From contig CAKPOI010000006.1 of assembly GCA_934169775.1 (NCBI GenBank), forward strand, positions 1-64,000: a DNA stretch of 64,000 bases, written 5' to 3'. The DNA comes from an uncultured Clostridia bacterium. GTDB taxonomy: Bacteria > Bacillota > Clostridia > TANB77 > CAG-508. Position 1 is the stretch's first letter, and each line of letters begins with the position of its first letter. Made by a program: the position numbers and the translations under genes. Under the pieces are notes generated by a model. That model did not search any database, had not been told where the DNA came from, and was given only the letters and a program-made list of their open reading frames with translations. Shown one piece after another: positions 24,524-32,866 of this stretch.

Positions 24524-26080
24524 ATGCTTGAACAAATAGAAAAAACAATATATAAAGTAGCAATTTATATAAGGCTATCAAAAGAAGATGTAGATAGAGG
24601 ATATGATGAAAGTGAAAGTATAAAAAATCAAAGAACATTACTAACAGAATATGTGCAAAAATTAGGATGGAAGTACCAATTAATAGATACATATATAGAT
24701 CAAGGATTTACAGGAACGAATTTTAATAGACCAGATTTTCAAAGAATGATAAAAGATATAGAAAACGGAAAAATTAATATGGTTGTAACAAAAGATTTAT
24801 CTCGTTTAGGTCGTGATTATATAGAAACGGGCGAATATATAGAAAAATGGTTTCCAGAAAATAATGTAAGATATGTTTCAGTAACAGATGGAATAGATAC
24901 TTTTGAAACATCAAATGGCAACAATGATATTGCACCATTTAAATCAATATTAAATGATATGTATTCTAAAGACTTATCTAAAAAAATTAGAACAGCACTT
25001 CACACTATGCAAAAACAAGGAAAATGGGTGGGAGGAAAAACACCACTTGGATACATAAAAGATTTAAAAGATAAAAATAAATTAATAATTTATGAACCAG
25101 AGGCTCAAATTGTAAGGAATATTTTTAATATGGCATCCAATGGAAATCAAGTTGGAACTATAAGAGATTATTTAAATGATAATGATATTCCTACAGCCAA
25201 TAAATCAAGGTATAATAAAGAAACGTTTTGGGAAAATAAAACTGTAAAAAACATATTAAAAAATAAAGCTTATATAGGCACAACTGTACAAAATAAAAGA
25301 AGTAGAATAAGTTATAAAAATAGAAAAATTAGACCAAATTCAGAAGAAAAATGGATAGAAGTAGAAAATACACATGAACCAATAATAGATAAAAAAATAT
25401 TTGATGCTGTTCAAAAAATGGTAATAGTTCAAAACTATAATAGAAATGAAAAGAAAAATAAGTTTTTACTAGATGGTTTACTTTTTTGTTATGAATGCAA
25501 ACATAAAATAGGAGTAAGAGGAAAAAAGAATGGTAATTATTATATGGTATGTAACAATTATCGCAGAAATTCAAAATTAAAACTTTGCACATCACATGGT
25601 TTTAGCTATTCTAATTTAGAAGATACAGTAATTAATTATATTAAAAATTTATTTCAAAAAATAGATAGTGAAAAAATAGAATTAGAAGTAAAAAAGGGAA
25701 TGATAAAATATGATTATGGAAAAATACTTCAAAAACTAGAAAACGAGATAAAATTAATAAATAACAATATTGATCAAATGTATGTAGACAAATTAAATAA
25801 TAAAATAAGTGAAGAAATGTATGAAAGATTATTGAAAAAATTTGGAGATGAAATAAAGCAAAAGGAAAAAGAATATATGGAAATTAAACAGCAAAAAGAA
25901 GATGCAAAACAAGATGATACTGAGAAGATAAAAAGTGTTGTACAGGATTTTCTAAGTCTAAATAAACCAACATCAGAAATTATGAAAGTAATTATTAATA
26001 AAATAGAGATACATCAAGACAAACAGGTAGATTTATATTTCAATTTTAAACAATTAAATAACTTAAAAGAAAAAGTATAA
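24524..26080 (+). CDS. Large serine recombinase (integrase) of the element
   Basis: This 518-residue enzyme catalyses integration and excision through a phosphoserine DNA link. The resolvase-type catalytic domain occupies residues about 9-160. The nucleophile is the serine of YIRLSKED (residue 19), with the conserved QR (residues 35-36) and SRLGRDYIETGEYIE. A recombinase domain (KTPLGYI...IFNMASNGNQVGTIRDYL) and a zinc ribbon (CYECKHKIGVRG...C...C) follow, then a long coiled coil. Family length and order match TndX/TnpX-type integrases. The ATG at 24524 follows GGGAGG. Its stop is 66 bases from the right attachment site. Confidence 0.94.
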   Translation: MLEQIEKTIYKVAIYIRLSKEDVDRGYDESESIKNQRTLLTEYVQKLGWKYQLIDTYIDQGFTGTNFNRPDFQRMIKDIENGKINMVVTKDLSRLGRDYIETGEYIEKWFPENNVRYVSVTDGIDTFETSNGNNDIAPFKSILNDMYSKDLSKKIRTALHTMQKQGKWVGGKTPLGYIKDLKDKNKLIIYEPEAQIVRNIFNMASNGNQVGTIRDYLNDNDIPTANKSRYNKETFWENKTVKNILKNKAYIGTTVQNKRSRISYKNRKIRPNSEEKWIEVENTHEPIIDKKIFDAVQKMVIVQNYNRNEKKNKFLLDGLLFCYECKHKIGVRGKKNGNYYMVCNNYRRNSKLKLCTSHGFSYSNLEDTVINYIKNLFQKIDSEKIELEVKKGMIKYDYGKILQKLENEIKLINNNIDQMYVDKLNNKISEEMYERLLKKFGDEIKQKEKEYMEIKQQKEDAKQDDTEKIKSVVQDFLSLNKPTSEIMKVIINKIEIHQDKQVDLYFNFKQLNNLKEKV

Positions 26081-26146
26081 GGCTAATTTAATGTTAAATA
26101 TTAGATTAGCCAAAAGTAAAGATTAAAACTGCCTATTTTTATATCA

Positions 26147-26155
26147 ACCAGAAGG
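26147..26155. repeat. Right attachment site core (attR)
   Basis: ACCAGAAGG is identical to 20694-20702. The left flank (TATATCA) is element sequence and the right flank (CATATCAATG) continues the ZIP gene. Confidence 0.85.
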
Positions 26156-26450
26156 CATATCAATGGCGGTTCCAATGAAAAATGGAGGAATGTCAAAAAT
26201 AAAAGTTATATTTTATGTAATATTGTCAGGAGTAACAACAGGGGTTGGTGCATTTTTTGGTGCAATCTTGGGAACAATATCAACAAGTGTAATAGCAATA
26301 TGTTTAAGTTTTGCAGCAGGAGCGATGTTATATATAGTATCAGGTGAATTGATACCTGAATCAAATCAATTATATCATGGCAGAATGACTGCTATAGGCA
26401 ATATACTAGGATTTTTGATAGGGATGTTTGCTATGAACTTAAATATATAA
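26156..26450 (+). pseudogene. ZIP-family metal transporter, 3' part
   Basis: In the frame that continues HDIPEG, this segment reads ISMAVPMKNGG and on to two more membrane helices with the ending LIGMFAMNLNI. It supplies the rest of the second ZIP metal-binding motif and the last three or so transmembrane segments. Frame arithmetic is exact: 437 bases on the left plus 295 on the right equals 244 codons with stop. An internal ATG at 26163 could be translated alone, but a three-helix fragment would not transport metal, and no ribosome-binding site precedes it. Confidence 0.88.
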
Positions 26451-26487
26451 AATTGGGTTAATAGCAAGACTTAAAAAATGATAATAT

Positions 26488-26508
26488 GGCACAGGAATGG
26501 CCTGTGCC
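26488..26508. terminator. Hairpin between ZIP and XRE-type genes
   Basis: GGCACAGG (26488-26495) pairs with CCTGTGCC (26501-26508) over a five-base loop, between two convergent genes. On the minus strand it is followed by a T-rich run, so it fits termination of the regulator gene best. Confidence 0.65.
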
Positions 26509-26513
26509 AATAA

Positions 26514-26774
26514 TTATGCTTCATAATATTTTTCTGTACCAGAATATAAATCGTCAAGAGTGATATTTAAAACTTTGCAAAAAGCAAGAGCTTCAAAATC
26601 TTTAACAGTTTTTTTACCATATTCAATTTCGTAAATATCACAAATATACATAGTAACTCCAATCAAGTCAAGTTTTCTGCAAATCTCGGGTTGTGAAATT
26701 TTTTGTTGTTTTCTAAATTTTCTTAAGTTTTTACCAATAATGTTTAAATTTCCATTTAAAGTTTTAACTTTCAT
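26514..26774 (-). CDS. Small XRE-family helix-turn-helix regulator
   Basis: This 86-residue protein is almost entirely an HTH_3 domain: LRKFRKQQKISQPEICRKLDLIGVTMYICDIYEIEYGKKTVKDFEALAFCKVLNITLDDLYSG. Proteins of this type bind operator DNA as dimers; the target is unknown. The ATG at 26774 follows GAGGTAATTAAT. It lies just outside the right end of the element, so it belongs to the chromosome. It is transcribed alone and divergently from pcrA, so its own promoter region or pcrA's are possible targets. Confidence 0.85.
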   Translation of the reverse strand: MKVKTLNGNLNIIGKNLRKFRKQQKISQPEICRKLDLIGVTMYICDIYEIEYGKKTVKDFEALAFCKVLNITLDDLYSGTEKYYEA

Positions 26775-26904
26775 ATTAATTACCTCTATTCTAAAAAATA
26801 ACCACTATTATTCTATACTAAACTTATGAGGTTAATTACAGTTACAAGCTGTAAAGACTACAAAAAATGACAAAATATTTATAAATTAAAATAGTAATAA
26901 ACTA

Positions 26905-26933
26905 TTGAAATTTTTGAAATTGTATAGTAAAAT
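26905..26933 (+). promoter_or_regulatory. Promoter of pcrA
   Basis: TTGAAA (26905-26910) and TAAAAT (26928-26933) with a 17-base spacer, 45 bases before the start codon. Confidence 0.55.
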
Positions 26934-26977
26934 ACAAACAGAGTTTTGAAAAAATAAATTGGAAGGATGATATAAAA

Positions 26978-29302
26978 ATGGCAGAAGTACAAAATGACTT
27001 ATTAAAAGGATTAAATGATAAACAATTTGAAGCCGTAGTAAATACAGAAGGGCCATGTTTAGTAATAGCAGGAGCAGGAAGTGGAAAAACAAAAGTATTA
27101 ACACATAAAATAGCATATTTAATGAAAGAAAAAAATGTAAAACCATGGAATATATTAGCAATAACATTTACAAATAAAGCAGCAAATGAAATGAAAGAAA
27201 GAATAGCAAATTTAGTAGGTGATGATGCACAAGATATATGGATGGGAACATTTCATTCTATATGTGTAAAAATTTTAAGAAGATTTATAGATAGAATAGG
27301 ATTTGATACATCATTTATAATATTTGATTCATCTGATCAAAAAACTATGGTAAAAGGGTGTATGAGAGATTTAGGAATAGACGATAAAAAAATGACAGAT
27401 AGAAGTGTACAATTTGAGATAAGTAATGCAAAAAATGAAATGTTGGAACCTGTAGCATATACAGCTAGTGCAATAGGAGATTACAGAAAAGAACAAATAG
27501 CAAAAGTTTATGAATTATATCAAAAAAGACTTAAAGAAAATAATGCTATAGATTTTGATGATATTATAAATTATACAATAAAAATATTATTAGAAAATCC
27601 AGATGTGCTTGAATATTATGCAGAGAAATTTCAATATATATTAGTTGATGAATATCAAGATACAAATAAGTCTCAATTCACATTAATAACAATGTTAGCT
27701 TCAAGACATGGAAACGTTACAGCCGTAGGAGATAATGACCAAGGAATATATTCATTTAGAGGAGCAGATATTTCAAATATTTTGAACTTTGAAAGAGATT
27801 TTCCAGGTACTAAAATTATAAAATTGGAACAAAATTATCGTTGTACAGGAAATATTTTAAAGGCAGCAAATGCAGTTATAAAAAACAATGAAGTTAAATA
27901 TAAAAAAGAATTATGGACTAATAATGAAGTAGGACAGTTGCCAAAGATATATTCTGCTAAAAATGAGTATGATGAAGGCAGTTTTATAGTACAAGAAATA
28001 AATCGACTAAAAAGAGAAGAATATTTTAAATATTCAGATTTTGCAGTTTTATATAGAATGAATACTCAATCAAGAGCAATAGAGGATATTTTTAATAGAG
28101 AAGGAATACCCTACAAAATTGTTGGTGGACTTAAATTTTATGAGAGAAAAGAAATAAAAGATATAATTTCATATTTAAGATTAATTCAAAATCCAGCAGA
28201 TAATTTGAGTTTAAAAAGAATTATAAATGAACCAAAAAGAGGAATAGGAAAAGCAAGCTTAGAAAATATTGAGGAATTAGCTAATAGAACAGAACAATCA
28301 ATGTATGAGGTTATAAAAAATGCAGATCAATATGGATTAAATAGGGTATTTTTAAATTCAAGGGAATTTATTAATTTGATAGAAGAAATGAGAGCTAAAA
28401 AAGATGAAATTGCACTTTCTGAATTGATAACAAGTATTTTGAAAAAATCAAGATATACTAAAGCTTTAGAAGATGAAAAGAATATAGAAGCGGAAAATAG
28501 AATAGCAAACTTAGATGAATTTTTAAATGTTGCTATAGAATTTGAAGAAGAATCGGCTGATAATACTTTAAGTGAATTTTTAGAGGGAATTACATTATCT
28601 AGTGATTTGGATAATATGGAAGAAAGTGAAGATACCGTTACTTTAATGACATTACATAGTGCTAAAGGTTTGGAATTTCCAGCAGTATTTTTAGTAGGAT
28701 TAGAGGAAGGCGTTTTTCCAGGATATAAATCAATAGGCGAACCAAAAGAATTGGAAGAAGAAAGACGCTTATGTTATGTAGGTATTACTAGAGCTAAACA
28801 GTATTTGTTCTTGACATTTAGTAAACAAAGAACTGTATTTGGTTCAACAAGTTGTAATCCGGTTTCTAGGTTTTTGAAGGAAATTCCACCAGAATTGCTA
28901 GATGGATATGATGAGGCTTTGGGTGAAAAACAAAATGATAATAACTTTGGTAGTAGTAAAATTTTTGTAGATTCTCCATTTAGCTGGACATATGGAAGTA
29001 AAAATAATGGTAATATTAAATCATATAAAGTAGATACTGGTAAAGTTGCGGCTGCTACTAATACAGGTTTGTTCCAAAGAACAGCAGAGAGTTTCTTGAA
29101 TTCTTTGGGTAAAAAACCTGCTAATTCTAATGTTGATTTGTCAAAATATGAACAGGGTGTTAAGGTTTATCATAAGAAGTTTGGAGAGGGTGTTATTTCT
29201 TCTGTTGAACCTGAAAATGATGATTTGAAAGTTGATATTCAGTTTGATAAATTTGGTCATAAGAGATTGATGGCAAAATATGCTAATCTAGAAATAATAT
29301 AA
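26978..29302 (+). CDS. pcrA: ATP-dependent DNA helicase PcrA (UvrD family)
   Basis: PcrA is an SF1 3'-5' helicase used in repair, rolling-circle replication and conflict resolution. The 774-residue product has the Q-motif (LNDKQFEAV), Walker A AGAGSGKT (31-38), motif Ia (ITFTNKAANEMKERI), motif II (ILVDEYQDTNKSQ), motif III (AVGDNDQGIYSFRGAD), motif IV (LEQNYRC) and motifs V-VI (MTLHSAKGLEFPAVF; EERRLCYVGITRAK). The C-terminal tail ends in the Tudor-like part (YHKKFGEGVISSVEPENDDLKVDIQF). The ATG at 26978 follows GGAAGGATGATATAA. Valine codons change from GTA at the 5' end to GTT at the 3' end. Its last codons and terminator are duplicated in tandem downstream. Confidence 0.97.
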   Translation: MAEVQNDLLKGLNDKQFEAVVNTEGPCLVIAGAGSGKTKVLTHKIAYLMKEKNVKPWNILAITFTNKAANEMKERIANLVGDDAQDIWMGTFHSICVKILRRFIDRIGFDTSFIIFDSSDQKTMVKGCMRDLGIDDKKMTDRSVQFEISNAKNEMLEPVAYTASAIGDYRKEQIAKVYELYQKRLKENNAIDFDDIINYTIKILLENPDVLEYYAEKFQYILVDEYQDTNKSQFTLITMLASRHGNVTAVGDNDQGIYSFRGADISNILNFERDFPGTKIIKLEQNYRCTGNILKAANAVIKNNEVKYKKELWTNNEVGQLPKIYSAKNEYDEGSFIVQEINRLKREEYFKYSDFAVLYRMNTQSRAIEDIFNREGIPYKIVGGLKFYERKEIKDIISYLRLIQNPADNLSLKRIINEPKRGIGKASLENIEELANRTEQSMYEVIKNADQYGLNRVFLNSREFINLIEEMRAKKDEIALSELITSILKKSRYTKALEDEKNIEAENRIANLDEFLNVAIEFEEESADNTLSEFLEGITLSSDLDNMEESEDTVTLMTLHSAKGLEFPAVFLVGLEEGVFPGYKSIGEPKELEEERRLCYVGITRAKQYLFLTFSKQRTVFGSTSCNPVSRFLKEIPPELLDGYDEALGEKQNDNNFGSSKIFVDSPFSWTYGSKNNGNIKSYKVDTGKVAAATNTGLFQRTAESFLNSLGKKPANSNVDLSKYEQGVKVYHKKFGEGVISSVEPENDDLKVDIQFDKFGHKRLMAKYANLEII

Positions 29303-29309
29303 CATATAT

Positions 29310-29349
29310 ATAACTATGTGAATTTTTTATTTGCATGGTTATATTTTTT
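29310..29349 (+). terminator. First pcrA terminator
   Basis: ATAACTATG (29310-29318) pairs with CATGGTTAT (29334-29342), followed by TTTTTTT. Confidence 0.75.
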
Positions 29350-29401
29350 TAATTTTGCTTCCTGGCAAAATATGCTAATCTAGAAATAATTTAACATATA
29401 T

Positions 29402-29443
29402 ATAACTATGTAAATTTTTTATTTGCATGGTTATATTTTTTTT
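29402..29443 (+). terminator. Second (duplicated) pcrA terminator
   Basis: The duplicate hairpin has ATAACTATG at 29402-29410 and CATGGTTAT at 29426-29434, again followed by a T-run. Confidence 0.75.
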
Positions 29444-29481
29444 AATTTTGCACATAATAAAAAAAGAGATTATTACTTTTG

Positions 29482-29691
29482 CATTCCGAACTTTTAAGTA
29501 TGTATTTTTTTTGTAATTTTAAGGTTCATTACATACCTTAAGAGCTTTTAATTCAATCTTAAGAAAAAAGTTCATCTTGGTCCTCGCTACGCTCGACGTG
29601 AACTTTTTTCTAAGATTAAATAAAAAATCTCTAAAGGTATTTCAATCACATTAAAATTACTTTAAAAATACATACTTAAAAGTTCGGAGTG
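29482..29691. repeat. Family D long hairpin, copy 2
   Basis: Outer arms CATTCCGAACTTTTAAGTAT and its near-complement ATACTTAAAAGTTCGGAGTG enclose further pairing (TCTTAAGAAAAAAGTTCA with TGAACTTTTTTCTAAGA). The centre (29581-29603) holds TCCTCGC-TAC-GCTCGACGTGAAC as in copy 1. The outer arms have no similarity to those of copy 1 but remain complementary to each other. This fills most of the 430-base gap after pcrA. Confidence 0.85.
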
Positions 29692-29731
29692 TAGAATGTA
29701 ATAAAAATTTTTAGAAAGGATTGTGATTAAA

Positions 29732-29920
29732 ATGGCAGATTTAACACAAGTTGAGTTACAACATTTAAGACATCTAATAGGAGCTCATGAAACAGCTTAT
29801 CAAAAACTGAATGCATATTCTGCTCAAGCTGTTGATCCACAAATTAAACAGATTTTTTCAAAGTCAGCACAAGATGCCTTAAATACAAAACAAAAATTAA
29901 TAACATTTTTAAATAATTAG
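29732..29920 (+). CDS. CotF-like spore coat protein, small
   Basis: The 62-residue product (LTQVELQHLRHLIGAHETAYQKL...KQIFSKSAQDALNTKQKLITFL) is a helical protein resembling the first part of the CotF/coat F family. The ATG at 29732 follows GAAAGGATTGTGATTAAA; a GTG at 29723 is too near the ribosome-binding site. The next gene, 11 bases after its stop, encodes a second CotF-like protein, so the two are co-transcribed and may form a heteromer in the spore coat. Short length and low complexity keep the family call moderate. Confidence 0.75.
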   Translation: MADLTQVELQHLRHLIGAHETAYQKLNAYSAQAVDPQIKQIFSKSAQDALNTKQKLITFLNN

Positions 29921-29931
29921 GAGGTTAAGTT

Positions 29932-30174
29932 ATGGATGAAAAAACAATGGTAAATGATATTTTGGGTAGTGTTAAGGCTGATTTGACAGCATATCAGACA
30001 GCTATTTCAGAATCTGAAAATATGGGACTTAGACAAACTTTTCAACAAATTCGTAATAATGATGAAAGTTTTCAATATGAGTTATTTAGAATAGCTCAGT
30101 CTAAAGGATATTATGTTCCATCTCAAAAAGCAACTGTTACAGAAATTAATCAAGTAAAAACAGATTTAACATAG
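29932..30174 (+). CDS. CotF-like spore coat protein
   Basis: The 80-residue protein (DILGSVKADLTAYQTAISESENMGLRQTFQQIRNNDESFQYELFRIAQSKGYYVPSQKA) fits the coat F (CotF) family, ferritin-like helical proteins found on or in spores of Bacilli and Clostridia. The ending, with SKGYY.P...A, is typical. The ATG at 29932 follows AGGAGGTTAAGTT, and the gene is directly behind its smaller partner. Expression during late sporulation is expected from the family, but no promoter could be defined. Confidence 0.85.
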   Translation: MDEKTMVNDILGSVKADLTAYQTAISESENMGLRQTFQQIRNNDESFQYELFRIAQSKGYYVPSQKATVTEINQVKTDLT

Positions 30175-30439
30175 TGATTTCCTAAAATGTAATTTGACGA
30201 CATTAAAACAAAAACATGAATAGTGTATAATTTTGTTGAACTGTTGTATAGTAGGGATTTTTCAATGTGTTTTAGGGATTATTGATTTACTTTTTTGAAA
30301 AATGGAGAAAAAACGAATATAAGTGAGATAAAACGAGAAAATTATAGCAAAACTGTTATTTTTTTACTTGTGATTTATCTTGCTTTTTTTTGAATATTAC
30401 AATATGATTACACTAATATTACAAAGGGAGAATTGATTA

Positions 30440-31453
30440 ATGTTTAAAAAAGTACTAATACATACTAGGAAATCTTTAAAATTTGTTATATTATTAGGGA
30501 TTGCTGCTTTTTTAATTATAGGCTTAGTTGCATATTTTTTTAAGCCAACATATCGTGTTATATTAAATAATGAACAAATTGGGTATACAGTTGATAAGGG
30601 AAAATTACAAACTAAAATTAATGATTATATTAAAAATGGTGATGGTCAAAATGTTGCTTTTGTACAGATTGATCAAATGCCAGAATATCAGTTATGCTTA
30701 TTAAAAAGAGGTATAGTACCAAATGATAATGAAATTTATGATAAAATAAAAAATGCTGGAACTGCATATTATAGATATTATGCAATTTTAGAAAATCAAG
30801 AAGAAAAAGCATATGTTTCTACATTTTCAGAAGCAGAAAATATTATTAATACTTTAAAAGAAAAGCAAAGTAGTAATATGGATAATATTACTATTTCTGA
30901 AAAGTATGAAATGGAAAATAAGGAATTTATTACTACAGAAGATGCAGTTGCAAAATTGTATGTTGAAAAACAAGAGCCTGTTCAAGTTGCAAAAGTTAAT
31001 AGTAGTTCAAGAGGTAAAAAAGCTACGGGTACAGTAAATACAGGATTTAATATTTCAGGGTCAAAAGTTAGTTTAGGAATTTCTTTAATAAAACCAATAT
31101 CAGGAATTATAACTTCTCGTTTCGCAGAATCAAGTAGGATACGTTCGTCAAGACATACAGGTTTAGATATTTCAGCTTCTACAGGTACACCGATTAAAGC
31201 TGCTGCTTCTGGAACAGTTACTTTTTCTGGTCGTAAAGGTTCATATGGTAATTTGATAGTTATATCTCATGGAAATGGTGTTCAAACTTATTATGGACAT
31301 TGTAGTGCTTTGTATGCATTTGCAGGACAACAAGTTTCTCAAGGACAAACTATTGCGGCTGTTGGATCTACAGGAAATTCTACAGGTCCACATCTTCATT
31401 TAGAAATTAGAGTTAATGGAGTAGCATATAATCCACAAAATTATTTATATTAA
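30440..31453 (+). CDS. M23-family (LytM) peptidoglycan endopeptidase, membrane anchored
   Basis: The 337-residue protein has an N-terminal membrane segment (about residues 16-36), an unfamiliar external region and a C-terminal M23 metallopeptidase domain (about 225-335). Zinc ligands are present: H and D of HTGLDIS, and HLH in STGPHLHLEIRVNG, with YYGHCS between. Such enzymes cut peptide cross-links of the cell wall. Candidates include a SpoIIQ-like factor, because of the sporulation neighbours, or a general growth hydrolase; SpoIIQ is normally found elsewhere, so I leave it unnamed. The ATG at 30440 follows AAAGGGAGAATTGA. Confidence 0.88.
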   Translation: MFKKVLIHTRKSLKFVILLGIAAFLIIGLVAYFFKPTYRVILNNEQIGYTVDKGKLQTKINDYIKNGDGQNVAFVQIDQMPEYQLCLLKRGIVPNDNEIYDKIKNAGTAYYRYYAILENQEEKAYVSTFSEAENIINTLKEKQSSNMDNITISEKYEMENKEFITTEDAVAKLYVEKQEPVQVAKVNSSSRGKKATGTVNTGFNISGSKVSLGISLIKPISGIITSRFAESSRIRSSRHTGLDISASTGTPIKAAASGTVTFSGRKGSYGNLIVISHGNGVQTYYGHCSALYAFAGQQVSQGQTIAAVGSTGNSTGPHLHLEIRVNGVAYNPQNYLY

Positions 31454-31458
31454 AAAAT

Positions 31459-31525
31459 ACACACTGATATATAATGTGAAATCTAAGTTATTAGATAATA
31501 CTCTTTATATATTGGTGTGTTTTTA
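31459..31525. terminator. Terminator between M23 peptidase and mecA
   Basis: ACACACTGATATATA (31459-) pairs with TATATATTGGTGTGT (-31520), flanked by A-rich and T-rich runs. It separates convergent genes. Confidence 0.7.
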
Positions 31526-31555
31526 TGGGATTGCAAGATAAAGTTTATATGTTTT

Positions 31556-32248
31556 TTAAATAAAAAACTTCATAGTTGTTGAAATAGGTTTTTCTTTTAT
31601 TAAAAGTCTACCATGTTCTTGTAAAATACTTTCAAAATTATTATTATATGTACTTAAACTTGCAAATTCACTAATTGATGTAAAAAATTTATTTGTAATT
31701 TTACTATTTTTATTAATTCCAGATAGAGTTAGATATATATTGTCTTCATAAATATATAGTGAGGCTTTTTTTATTAATTTATTTGTAATGTTTAATTTGT
31801 GATTTTTTAACATTTTGCAAAAATTGCAAAAATCATCAAAGGTTTTAAATTTGTAAACAAAAAATTTTTTTTCTTTATTTACGTTTTTGACAGAAAATTT
31901 TATTTGTTTTTTTTCTTTTGCGGAGTTTCTCTCTGCTAAACTTTCTGCATATTTTTTGATATCAAATGTTGGCTTTTGTTGAGGCTCAACACTCATGTTT
32001 TCTATCTGAAATTTGGTTATAGTGAAAACTATAATGTCACTTGAATTTGAAAAAGCTTCTATGAAAAGTTTGTGCCCATCAGTTTCAAAACCAATTTCTT
32101 CTTTTGCAGTTTTTAATATATTTAACAAAAATTCTTGTGAGGTAGGTGTTGATGATAGTATTGATTGCATGTCTAATTCTGTGTCTGTTAGATCATCTTG
32201 TTTTATTATAATTCTAATTTTGTTTTCTGTTAATTTTTCTATTTTCAA
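31556..32248 (-). CDS. mecA: Adaptor protein MecA
   Basis: MecA delivers substrates to the ClpC-ClpP protease. The 230-residue product has the N-terminal substrate-binding part (MKIEKLTENKIRIIIKQDDLTD, then SQEFLLNILKTAKEEIGFE) and a C-terminal ClpC-binding domain (FVYKFKTFDDFCNFCKMLKN...SLYIYEDNIYLTL, ending EFASLSTYN...LQEHGRLLI). The start is a TTG at 32248 after AAGGAGG. It is transcribed alone. In Bacillus MecA controls ComK; no comK is seen here, so the substrate is unknown. Confidence 0.88.
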   Translation of the reverse strand: MKIEKLTENKIRIIIKQDDLTDTELDMQSILSSTPTSQEFLLNILKTAKEEIGFETDGHKLFIEAFSNSSDIIVFTITKFQIENMSVEPQQKPTFDIKKYAESLAERNSAKEKKQIKFSVKNVNKEKKFFVYKFKTFDDFCNFCKMLKNHKLNITNKLIKKASLYIYEDNIYLTLSGINKNSKITNKFFTSISEFASLSTYNNNFESILQEHGRLLIKEKPISTTMKFFI

Positions 32249-32356
32249 TTTTTGTTCCTCCTTTTAAACTACTATATTCATTATACTATATTTTTGTTTA
32301 TTTTTAAATGTATAATTTTTGGAAATTATTGATGAATTTTGTATAAAAATAATGAT

Positions 32357-32453
32357 GCACAGAAATTTGCTTCGCAAATTTCGCGCACGAACAAAGACGC
32401 GGACTTTAAAATGTTCTAATAAGTGCCAATGTTATTAATGTCCGCTTTTGTTC
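32357..32453 (+). repeat. Family A hairpin repeat, copy 5
   Basis: A near-complete copy: first stem from GCACAGAAATTTGC and GCAAATTTCG, second from GAACAAAGACGCGGAC and GTCCGCTTTTGTTC around the conserved loop. It lies between the divergent mecA and DUF4321 genes. Confidence 0.88.
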
Positions 32454-32490
32454 TTTATTAATGCGAAATAGAAAAAAAATAGAAAATTAC

Positions 32491-32519
32491 TTGAAAAAAA
32501 GTCAAATACAAGGTATAAT
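32491..32519 (+). promoter_or_regulatory. Promoter of the DUF4321-radC unit
   Basis: TTGAAA (32491-32496) and TATAAT (32514-32519) are separated by 17 bases, 50 bases before the gene. Confidence 0.7.
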
Positions 32520-32568
32520 ACGTATATTAGCGGAAAGCTGTAAAACCGTAAGAGAAAGGAAGAAAAAA

Positions 32569-32826
32569 ATGGCTACAAGAGAAAAAAATATATGGATATT
32601 AATAGTATTTATTTTATCAGGATTGGTAATAGGGGGACTTATAGGAAGGTTAGCAAGTAATGTACAAGGACTATGGTGGCTTTCCTTTGAACAAGAATTT
32701 GGATTAAAAGAACCATTAGTACTAGATTTAAGTATATTAAAATTGACATTTGCATTAACATTTAAAATTAATATTGCTAGTATAATTGGAATGTTAATTT
32801 CGATTTTTGTTTATAGAAAAGTGTAA
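32569..32826 (+). CDS. DUF4321 membrane protein
   Basis: The 85-residue product has two membrane helices (about residues 7-28 and 62-81) and the family sequence NIWILIVFILSGLVIGGLIGRL...LWWLSFEQEFGL...LDLSILKLTFALTFKINIASIIGM. DUF4321 proteins of Clostridia are commonly encoded just before radC-mreBCD, as here; their function is not known. The ATG at 32569 follows GAAAGGAAG; a longer reading from 32461 overlies the promoter and is rejected. Confidence 0.88.
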   Translation: MATREKNIWILIVFILSGLVIGGLIGRLASNVQGLWWLSFEQEFGLKEPLVLDLSILKLTFALTFKINIASIIGMLISIFVYRKV

Positions 32827-32866
32827 TAAGGGACAAATATGATGCAAGAAAGGAATGTATTTTAAT

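Larger units (their letters stand above)
20694..26155. mobile_element. Serine-recombinase integrative element inserted in a ZIP transporter gene
   Basis: This 5.45-kb element is bounded by the 9-base direct repeats ACCAGAAGG. It carries a large serine recombinase next to the right end, transcribed outward. Cargo is a zinc-finger-like unknown, a small membrane protein, a truncated RhuM, a two-helix membrane protein and a 37-residue ORF. No replication, relaxase or phage structural gene is present, so it is a minimal element that probably depends on helpers to move between cells. The gene it splits is restored in exact frame by precise excision. Several hairpins lie in the gap before the recombinase. 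Confidence 0.9.
29271..29450 (+). repeat. Tandem duplication of the pcrA 3' end and terminator
   Basis: A unit of about 92 bases (29271-29362), covering the last ten pcrA codons, the stop and the terminator hairpin, is repeated almost perfectly at 29363-29450. The copies differ at a few bases only (for example AATAATAT versus AATAATTT), so the event is recent. Confidence 0.9.

Noticed and set aside
20703..26146. A prophage
   Set aside because: There are no capsid, terminase, tail or lysis genes; the element is only 5.45 kb.
26163..26450. A complete 95-residue membrane protein gene starting at 26163
   Set aside because: The sequence is the 3' part of the ZIP transporter, with codons continuing upstream to the element junction and no ribosome-binding site at the ATG.
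30175..30439. Promoter with TTGACG at 30194 and TATAAT at 30226 before the M23 peptidase gene
   Set aside because: The 26-base spacing is too long for sigma-A, and no better pair was found.
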